Shown here in pieces: positions 14,832 through 19,504 of a stretch of DNA of 19,504 bases. Made by a program: the position numbers and the translations under genes. The notes under the pieces are model-generated. The model was not told where the DNA came from, did not search any database, and saw only the letters and a program-made list of their open reading frames with translations. The DNA is from Thermoflexus sp040289485 (GTDB lineage: Bacteria > Chloroflexota > Anaerolineae > Thermoflexales > Thermoflexaceae), in contig NZ_PSLG01000042.1 in assembly GCF_040289485.1 (NCBI RefSeq), positions 1-19,504 of the forward strand, read 5' to 3'. Numbering within the stretch: the stretch's first letter is position 1; each line of letters starts with the position of its first letter.

Positions 14832-16097
14832 ATGATCGCGCTGTGGCAGGAGAACCTGCGGACGGCGTTGCAGAGCCTGGCGGCGAACAAACTGCGCACG
14901 GCCCTCAGCCTGCTGGGCATCCTCATCGGGGTGGGCGCCGTGGTGGCCCTGCTGGCCGCCGGCCGGGGCGTCCAGGACTACATCCAACGCCAGGTCCAGG
15001 CCATCGGCCCCAACGTCCTTTTCGTCTTCCCCGGCGGCTTCTCCCAGACCGGCCTGACCCGCGCCGCCGCCCAGCAGTCCGGGCTGCTGCGCCCTGCCCT
15101 GACCCTGGGGGACGCCATGGCCCTCCAGGACCCGGCCCGGGCCCCGGACATCGCCATGGTCGCCCCTGTGGCCGCCCAGACCTTCCCCGTCGCCTCCTCC
15201 AAAGAACGGACCACCGTGACGGTGCGGGGGGTGACGGCCGCCTACCGCATCGCCCGGAACTGGACGGTGGCCCGCGGCCGGTTCATCGAGGGGGAGGACG
15301 AACGGACCCGGGCCCGGGTGGCCCTGCTGGGGGCCGACACCGCCCGGGCCCTCTTCGGGGACGCCGATCCGGCGGGACAACTCATCCGCATCCGGGACGT
15401 GCCCTTCCGGGTGGTGGGCGTGCTGGGCCGTAAGGGCGGCACCTCCTTCGGCAACGACGACGAGGTGGTGCTGATCCCCCTGAGCACGATGCACCAGTAC
15501 CTTTACCCGCTGCGGGGGCGGGGGGGCGAGGCCGGCCTCTCCGCCATCGTCCTGGTGGCCCGCTCCCCCGACCGCATCGCCGCCGCGCGGGAGCAGGCCC
15601 AGGGGATCCTGCGGGAACGCCATGGCATCCGGTTCCGGGAAGACGACGATTTCACCGTCGTCTCCCAGGAGGAGATCCTCCGCCTCTTCGGCAACCTGAC
15701 CGCCATCCTCACCGCCTTTCTCTCGGCCATCGCCGGGATCTCCCTCCTGGTGGGCGGTATCGGAATCATGAACATCACCCTCGTCTCGGTGCGAGAGCGC
15801 ACGCGGGAGATCGGCCTGCGCAAGGCCGTGGGCGCCCGCCCGCGGGACATCATGCTCCAGTTCCTCACCGAGACGGTGCTCCTCTCCCTGATCGGGGGCG
15901 CCCTGGGGGTGCTGCTGGGGATCGCCATTGCCCGGCTGATCTCCACCCTGGCCGGCGGCGCTTTCCAGGCCATCGTCACCGCCGACGCCGTCCTGCTGGC
16001 CGTCGGGGTCAGTTCCGCCATCGGCCTCCTCTCCGGCCTCTACCCTGCCTGGCGGGCCGCCCGCCTCGACCCCATCGTGGCCCTGCGCTACGAATAG
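14832..16097 (+). CDS. MacB/FtsX-family ABC transporter permease (second copy)
   Basis: 421-residue paralogue of the preceding permease, starting 21 bases after its stop, with a purine-rich ribosome site (GGGGAAGAAG) before the ATG. Same layout: helix 1 in SLLGILIGVGAVVALLAAG, an external domain that is clearly diverged (RTTVTVRGVTAAYRIARNW), and three C-terminal helices with SLLVGGIGIMNITLVSV, ARPRDIMLQFLTE and PAWRAARLDPIVALRYE. The membrane and cytoplasmic parts are nearly identical to copy 1 while the external domains differ, which fits a heterodimer sharing one ATPase. Last gene of the operon; lexA has its own promoter after it. Confidence 0.93.
   Translation: MIALWQENLRTALQSLAANKLRTALSLLGILIGVGAVVALLAAGRGVQDYIQRQVQAIGPNVLFVFPGGFSQTGLTRAAAQQSGLLRPALTLGDAMALQDPARAPDIAMVAPVAAQTFPVASSKERTTVTVRGVTAAYRIARNWTVARGRFIEGEDERTRARVALLGADTARALFGDADPAGQLIRIRDVPFRVVGVLGRKGGTSFGNDDEVVLIPLSTMHQYLYPLRGRGGEAGLSAIVLVARSPDRIAAAREQAQGILRERHGIRFREDDDFTVVSQEEILRLFGNLTAILTAFLSAIAGISLLVGGIGIMNITLVSVRERTREIGLRKAVGARPRDIMLQFLTETVLLSLIGGALGVLLGIAIARLISTLAGGAFQAIVTADAVLLAVGVSSAIGLLSGLYPAWRAARLDPIVALRYE
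15804..15865 (+). repeat. 62-base direct repeat, copy 2 (within second permease)
   Basis: Perfect copy of 14517-14578, 1287 bases away. Confidence 0.95.
16034..16087 (+). repeat. 54-base direct repeat, copy 2 (3' end of second permease)
   Basis: One mismatch to 14747-14800. The spacing to copy 1 is again 1287 bases, so both repeats keep register across a tandem gene duplication. Confidence 0.93.
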
Positions 16098-16109
16098 GCC
16101 CTGTTCCCC

Positions 16110-16138
16110 TTGACATCAAACAAATGTTCAGGTAGGGT
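16110..16138 (+). promoter_or_regulatory. lexA promoter
   Basis: Perfect -35 TTGACA (16110-16115), a 17-base spacer, and a weak -10 TAGGGT (16133-16138). It starts 13 bases after the last permease gene, so lexA is transcribed on its own. Confidence 0.7.
16117..16130 (+). promoter_or_regulatory. LexA operator (SOS box, Gram-positive type)
   Basis: CAAACAAATGTTCA agrees with the Bacillus-type SOS box CGAACRNRYGTTYC at 12 of 14 positions. It sits between the -35 and -10 of lexA, where a bound repressor would block RNA polymerase. This implies autoregulation. Confidence 0.75.
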
Positions 16139-16182
16139 TGGGAAAAGGCTTTGGGAAACTTTGGGATTCGGAGGGCGCTCGG

Positions 16183-16857
16183 ATGGCCCGGAACGGACGG
16201 CGTCGGCGGGCCCGGCGGGATCTCAGAAGAGAGATCCTGGCCGGCATCGCCCGGTGGTATCGGAAGCACGGGGTCTATCCCACGGTGCGCGAGCTCCAGG
16301 CAGAACTGCGGGTTTCCTCCCCCTCAGTGGTGGACTACCATCTCCGGCGGCTGGAGGAAGCCGGGATCATTCGGCGCGAAGGGCGTCGCTCCCGGGGGAT
16401 CCGCCTCCTGCAATGGCCGGACGGTGAGCCGCTCCCCTATGGCCTGCGGCGCATCCCTCTCGTGGGCACCATTGCCGCCGGTCACCCCCTCCCCGCCCCC
16501 ACGGGCAACCCGCTCGGGTGGCTGCTTCTCCCCGAAGCATGGCTTCCCCCCGGGGAGGACCTCTTCGCCCTCCGGGTGCAGGGCACCTCGATGCTGGACG
16601 CCCTCATCGGCGACGGCGACCTCCTGATCGTCAAGCCCGTCCCCCAGGTCGAGAACGGCGAGATGGCTGTGGTCTGGCTGTCCGACCGCCAGGAGGTCGC
16701 TCTGAAATACGTCTACCGCGCCGGCGACCGGGTCCTGCTGAAATCGGCCCATCCGGCGTTCCCGCCCTTTGAGGTGCCGGCGGCTGCGGTTCAGATCCGC
16801 GGACAGGTGATCCAGGTCGTGCGCCGCCTCGACGGCCGGATCGCCGGCGCTACATAG
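16183..16857 (+). CDS. lexA: SOS-response repressor LexA
   Basis: 224-residue repressor and self-cleaving protease that shuts off DNA-damage genes until RecA filaments trigger cleavage. Residues 12-75 form the winged helix (YPTVRELQAELRVSSPSVVDYHLRRLEEAGIIRR). The Ala99-Gly100 cleavage site is in VGTIAAGHPL. The catalytic dyad is Ser136 (VQGTSMLDALIGDGD) and Lys175 (EVALKYVYR). The N-terminus is unusually basic (RNGRRRRARR). Start: ATG 16183, seven bases after GGAGGG. The in-frame ATG at 16138 overlaps the -10 element and cannot be the normal start. The promoter carries its own operator, and no recA or other SOS gene is next to it. Confidence 0.95.
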   Translation: MARNGRRRRARRDLRREILAGIARWYRKHGVYPTVRELQAELRVSSPSVVDYHLRRLEEAGIIRREGRRSRGIRLLQWPDGEPLPYGLRRIPLVGTIAAGHPLPAPTGNPLGWLLLPEAWLPPGEDLFALRVQGTSMLDALIGDGDLLIVKPVPQVENGEMAVVWLSDRQEVALKYVYRAGDRVLLKSAHPAFPPFEVPAAAVQIRGQVIQVVRRLDGRIAGAT

Positions 16858-17195
16858 GGCCACCGCGCCGCTGCGCCCCTATCCCTCTGCCGCTGCGACC
16901 GGGACCGTCGAGGGCCGCCGCAGGACGACTCGCCCGCTCCCGTTCCGTGGCGCATCGTCATCCCTTTCACCTTGCGAGGCGAAACGGATGACCGGCCCCT
17001 TCCGGCTTCCTCGACCCGTGGCGCGTAGACCGGCGCTTCGCCGTTCCGCCGCCCGAGGGATCCCCACAGGCGTCCCTTCCCGGGGAACTCCCGGTAGGGC
17101 CGCTTCGGACGGCCCGCCCGGAGCCGGCTGGGTTTTCACCGGCCCTATGTCAACCCTCAGCGATCCCCAGCGGGATGGGCCTCCGGGCACCTCGC
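16858..17195. other. Gene-free interval with several hairpins
   Basis: No convincing gene on either strand. Readings here are low-complexity Arg/Pro/Gly products of GC-rich DNA without ribosome sites or family motifs. The second half is rich in perfect short inverted repeats: CGGCG/CGCCG (17031-17043), CCGGG/CCCGG (17080-17094), GGGCCG/CGGCCC (17097-17115) and GCCGG-TG/CA-CCGGC (17123-17143, one bulge). They lie before the bioY promoter. They could be a small RNA, the lexA 3' end, or chance in GC-rich DNA. Confidence 0.4.
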
Positions 17196-17224
17196 TTGAC
17201 AGGCCCGTTCCCGGCCAGGAAAAT
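17196..17224 (+). promoter_or_regulatory. Candidate bioY promoter
   Basis: Perfect -35 TTGACA (17196-17201), then 17 bases, then GAAAAT (17219-17224), four of six matches to TATAAT. It lies 53 bases before the bioY ATG. Confidence 0.6.
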
Positions 17225-17233
17225 CCTCAAGAG

Positions 17234-17250
17234 GCCTCCCCAGGGGAGGC
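17234..17250 (+). promoter_or_regulatory. Hairpin in the bioY leader
   Basis: GCCTCCC-CAG-GGGAGGC, a perfect seven-pair stem, lies between the promoter and the ribosome site AGGAGGT (17264-17270). There is no T-run, so it is not a terminator. Its CCTCCC arm could also pair with the ribosome site. Confidence 0.45.
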
Positions 17251-17276
17251 GAAGTCCTTATCCAGGAGGTTTTCCC

Positions 17277-17918
17277 ATGGTTCTCGCGGACGCGCTGATC
17301 CCAGCGTCACGGCGCCGGACCCGGGACCAGGCCTTGCTGGTGCAGGCCCTGCTGGTCCTGGGGGGCAGCCTGCTCACCGCCCTGATGGCCCGCATCACCA
17401 TCCCCCTGCCCTTCACCCCGGTCCCGATCACCGGGCAGACCTTCGCGGTGCTGCTGGTGGGAGCCGTCCTGGGCAGCCGGCGCGGGGCCCTCAGCATGGC
17501 CCTGTATCTGCTGGAGGGGGCCGCGGGGTTGCCGGTGTTCGCCGGCGGGGCCGCCGGGCTGGCCCGGGTCCTGGGGCCGACGGGGGGCTATCTGATCGGG
17601 TTCATCGCTGCCGCCTTCGTCACCGGGTGGCTGGCGGAACGGGGGTGGGACCGCCGGCCGCTGACCGCCGCGGTGGCCATGCTGGCAGGCAATGTCGTGA
17701 TCTATCTCTTCGGGCTGATCTGGCTGGCCTACGGCCCCTGGCTCGCCCCATGGCTGGTTCACCAACCGGGGCGCTTCGCCCATGGGCTGTGGGGCAGCAA
17801 GGGAGCCATCGCCCTCGGCCTGCTGCCGTTCATCCCAGGGGACCTGGTGAAACTCGCCCTGGCCACCGCGGTCCTCCCGGGGGCCTGGCGGCTGGTCCGG
17901 AGGCTCCAGCAGGGTTGA
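17277..17918 (+). CDS. bioY: Biotin ECF transporter substrate-binding component BioY
   Basis: 213-residue integral membrane S component that captures biotin for an ECF-type importer. The BioY signature is clear: ARITIPLPFTPVPITGQTF (residues about 39-57), then LVGAVLGSRRGALSMALYLLEGAAGLPVFAGG, then GPTGGYLIGF and AAFVTGWLAERGWDRR, with six predicted helices and the late FIPGDLVKLALA segment. Start: ATG 17277, six bases after AGGAGGT. The shared energizing module (EcfA/EcfA'/EcfT) is not in the window, so it either recruits a module encoded elsewhere or acts alone, as some BioY proteins are reported to do. No biotin synthesis genes are nearby. A strong promoter and leader hairpin precede it. 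Confidence 0.95.
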   Translation: MVLADALIPASRRRTRDQALLVQALLVLGGSLLTALMARITIPLPFTPVPITGQTFAVLLVGAVLGSRRGALSMALYLLEGAAGLPVFAGGAAGLARVLGPTGGYLIGFIAAAFVTGWLAERGWDRRPLTAAVAMLAGNVVIYLFGLIWLAYGPWLAPWLVHQPGRFAHGLWGSKGAIALGLLPFIPGDLVKLALATAVLPGAWRLVRRLQQG

Positions 17919-17947
17919 GGCCGTCGGCCGAAGCCGGCCGCGGGGAC

Positions 17948-17994
17948 ACAGCCGCGGAGGGAGGGGAGGAATGTCCCCCTCCCTCCGCGGCTGT
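17948..17994 (+). terminator. 19-bp perfect inverted repeat between bioY and mutY (possible terminator)
   Basis: Left arm 17948-17966 and right arm 17976-17994 are exact reverse complements around a nine-base loop (AGGAATGTC). It begins 29 bases after the bioY stop, as a terminator would. It has no T-run on either strand, so it may work as a T-less terminator, an mRNA-stabilising end, or something else. An in-frame ATG for mutY lies in the loop (17971). Confidence 0.6.
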
Positions 17995-18039
17995 CAGGGG
18001 AAGCCCGCCCCAAGCGCCGCCGGACAAAACTTGGAAAAG

Positions 18040-19149
18040 ATGCCCGATCGGGAGGGGACGCGAGAGGCCGCCATCTCGGAGGCGCTCCTGCGGTGGTATG
18101 AGGCCCACCGGCGGGATTTGCCATGGCGTCGCCGCCGCGATCCCTATGCGGTCTGGGTGGCGGAGGTGATGCTGCAGCAGACCCGCGTGGAGACCGTCAT
18201 CCCCTACTACGAACGCTTCCTCGCCCGGTTCCCCACCCTGCACCATCTGGCCGCTGCTCCTCTGGAAGAGGTCCTTAAGGCTTGGGAGGGATTGGGTTAC
18301 TATGCCCGGGCCCGCCATCTCCATCAGGCGGCCCGCCGCTTGGTCCAGGAACGGGGCGGCGCCTTCCCCCAGACCCTGGCGGAGTGGCGGCGCCTGCCGG
18401 GGGTTGGGCCCTACATCGCTGGGGCAGTCCTCAGCATCGCCCTCGGCCGGGACGCGGTGGCACTGGATGGCAACGCCGCCCGCGTGCTGGCCCGGCTGTT
18501 CGCCCTCCCCGACGACCCGCGGCGCCCGGAGGGCCGTCGTGCCCTCGAGGATTGGGCCGCCCGCCTGCTGCCCAAAGGGCGGGCGGGGGACTTCAATCAG
18601 GCCCTGATGGACCTGGGGGCGAGGGTCTGCACGCCCCGCGCCCCCCGCTGCCCCGAGTGCCCGCTCCAGGCCTTCTGCGCCGCCTATCGCCAGGGCCGCC
18701 CGGAGGCGTATCCGACCCGAGCTCCCCGGCCTCCCGTCCCCCACTACGACGTGACCGCCGGCGTGATCATGGACGGCGATCGCGTGCTCATCGCGCGGCG
18801 TCCGGAGCGCGGGATGCTCGGTGGGCTGTGGGAGTTCCCGGGCGGCAAGGTCGAACCCGGAGAGGGCCTGGAGGAAGGGCTGCGGCGGGAACTGCGGGAG
18901 GAACTGGGGATCGAGGTGGAGGTGCTGGGCCCGCTGATGCGCCTGCGCCACGCCTATACCCACATGCGCATCACCCTCCACGTCTTCTGGTGCCGCTGGG
19001 TCGCCGGCCTCCCGCAGCCCCTCGGCTGCGCCGAGTTCCGGTGGGTGTCCCTGGAGGAACTGGACCGCTACCCCTTCCCCGCTACCGATCAGAAAATCGT
19101 GGCCCGGCTGAAGGCGGGCGCCCGCCCGCCAGACCCCGCCGCGGCGTAG
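18040..19149 (+). CDS. mutY: A/G-specific adenine DNA glycosylase with intact C-terminal Nudix box
   Basis: 369-residue base-excision repair enzyme that removes adenine mispaired with 8-oxoguanine. N-terminal domain: catalytic Glu42 in EVMLQQTRVETVIPYY, helix-hairpin-helix LPGVGPYIAGAV (119-130), catalytic Asp143 in VALDGNAARV, and the [4Fe-4S] ligands Cys197, Cys204, Cys207 and Cys213 (C-x6-C-x2-C-x5-C). The C-terminal domain (about 236-362) is a Nudix fold. Unlike most MutY proteins it keeps a complete Nudix box, G269-x5-E275-x7-REL-x-EE-x-GI (to 291), in a MutT-like GLWEFPGGKVEPGE setting. Start: ATG 18040, with GGAAAAG just upstream and homology beginning soon after. The in-frame ATG at 17971 lies in a hairpin loop and would add 23 residues of no family likeness. 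Confidence 0.95.
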   Translation: MPDREGTREAAISEALLRWYEAHRRDLPWRRRRDPYAVWVAEVMLQQTRVETVIPYYERFLARFPTLHHLAAAPLEEVLKAWEGLGYYARARHLHQAARRLVQERGGAFPQTLAEWRRLPGVGPYIAGAVLSIALGRDAVALDGNAARVLARLFALPDDPRRPEGRRALEDWAARLLPKGRAGDFNQALMDLGARVCTPRAPRCPECPLQAFCAAYRQGRPEAYPTRAPRPPVPHYDVTAGVIMDGDRVLIARRPERGMLGGLWEFPGGKVEPGEGLEEGLRRELREELGIEVEVLGPLMRLRHAYTHMRITLHVFWCRWVAGLPQPLGCAEFRWVSLEELDRYPFPATDQKIVARLKAGARPPDPAAA

Positions 19150-19150
19150 G

Positions 19151-19504
19151 TCACCCCTCCCGCCATGGATCGATGGCGAACTTAAAGCCCTGGCGGGCCT
19201 CCATCCGGGCGAAGGCCTCGAGCAGGCGGGCCAGCGGCAATTCCCCGCTGATCAGAACCTCCGTGGGGATCTGCCCATCGCTCAGCAACTGGAGGGCGGC
19301 GCGGACGTGCTGGGGATGGTGGTGGAACACCCCGCGCAGGGTCAGTTCCTGATAATGCAAGCGGGCGGTGTCGAAGGAGGCCCGCGTCCCCACGGGGCAG
19401 CCGCCGAACAGGACCACGCATCCGCCCGGCCGCACCAGGTCCGCCGCGGCCTCCCAGGCCTCCACCCGCCCCACCGCCTCGATGACCACATCGGGCCCCT
19501 CCTC
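19151..19504 (-). CDS. Zinc-type medium-chain alcohol dehydrogenase, C-terminal part (runs off window)
   Basis: The 3' 117 codons of an MDR-family dehydrogenase; the 5' part lies beyond the right edge. The frame is open from the last base of the window, reading EEGPDVVIEAVG. This is the end of the Rossmann domain, and it is followed by WEAAADLVRPGGCVVLFGG, the FHHHPQHVRAALQLLSDG helix of the substrate domain, and the terminal PLARLLEAFARMEARQGFKFAI. The pattern is that of NAD-dependent alcohol, threonine or polyol dehydrogenases. The catalytic zinc ligands lie outside, so the substrate cannot be told. It converges with mutY with one base between the two stops and no terminator hairpin. Confidence 0.9.
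   Translation of the reverse strand, partial: EEGPDVVIEAVGRVEAWEAAADLVRPGGCVVLFGGCPVGTRASFDTARLHYQELTLRGVFHHHPQHVRAALQLLSDGQIPTEVLISGELPLARLLEAFARMEARQGFKFAIDPWREG

Noticed and set aside
13332..15623. 763-codon antisense frame across the ABC operon
   Set aside because: Same shadow effect; it crosses three well-supported genes and has no recognisable domain.
16879..17190. Possible 103-residue minus-strand gene between lexA and bioY
   Set aside because: Low-complexity Pro/Gly/Arg composition, no ribosome site, no recognisable domain.
17971..18039. Longer MutY start at 17971
   Set aside because: The 23 extra residues show no family similarity and the ATG sits in the loop of a 19-bp hairpin. 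18040 has a ribosome site and fits the usual length.
1..19504. CRISPR arrays, tRNA or rRNA genes, insertion sequences, prophage or defence genes
   Set aside because: No regularly spaced repeats, T-loop-like motifs, rRNA signatures, transposase or phage motifs were seen on either strand.

Overview
This is a very GC-rich, densely packed bacterial segment with strongly C/G-biased third codon positions. The likely source is a thermophilic member of the Chloroflexota. The clues are a YfhO-flippase fusion, two FtsX/MacB-like permeases served by one ATPase, a LexA box of the Gram-positive (GAAC-N4-GTTC) type, and a plant-like cystathionine gamma-synthase under a SAM-I riboswitch. The taxonomic call is inference; no rRNA or other marker gene is present.

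Left end (1-1810): a decaying locus. A PotD-like polyamine-binding lipoprotein gene enters from outside the window and carries a one-base insertion near 253. It overlaps by four bases the remnant of an aldehyde dehydrogenase gene that survives only as pieces in three frames, with large internal deletions. Together they look like a former polyamine uptake and oxidation unit that has been lost.

1838-4858: a 1006-residue molybdenum hydroxylase of the xanthine dehydrogenase family. Two [2Fe-2S] domains are fused to the Mo-cofactor domains, with no FAD subunit alongside. 4866-6438: a complete SAM-responsive unit made of a sigma70-type promoter, SAM-I aptamer, antiterminator, intrinsic terminator and a cystathionine gamma-synthase gene.

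6526-10551 (minus strand): one 1341-residue membrane protein joining a YfhO-like GT-C module to a Wzx/MATE-type lipid-linked-sugar flippase. It is divergent from 10682-16097 (plus strand), a TetR-family regulator with its own palindromic operator followed by a MacA/HlyD-type adaptor, a MacB-type ATPase and two tandemly duplicated MacB/FtsX-like permeases. The ATPase gene uses synonymous codons clearly different from its neighbours.

Right end (16110-19504): lexA, with an SOS box lying between its own -35 and -10 elements; a 420-base gap with several hairpins; bioY (biotin ECF S component); a 19-bp perfect inverted repeat; a MutY adenine glycosylase whose C-terminal domain carries an intact Nudix box; and, converging on it, the 3' end of a zinc-type alcohol dehydrogenase.

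No rRNA, tRNA, CRISPR array, transposase or phage gene was seen. The least ordinary items are the YfhO-flippase fusion, the MutY-MutT-like fusion, the codon-distinct ATPase, and the structured DNA around bioY.
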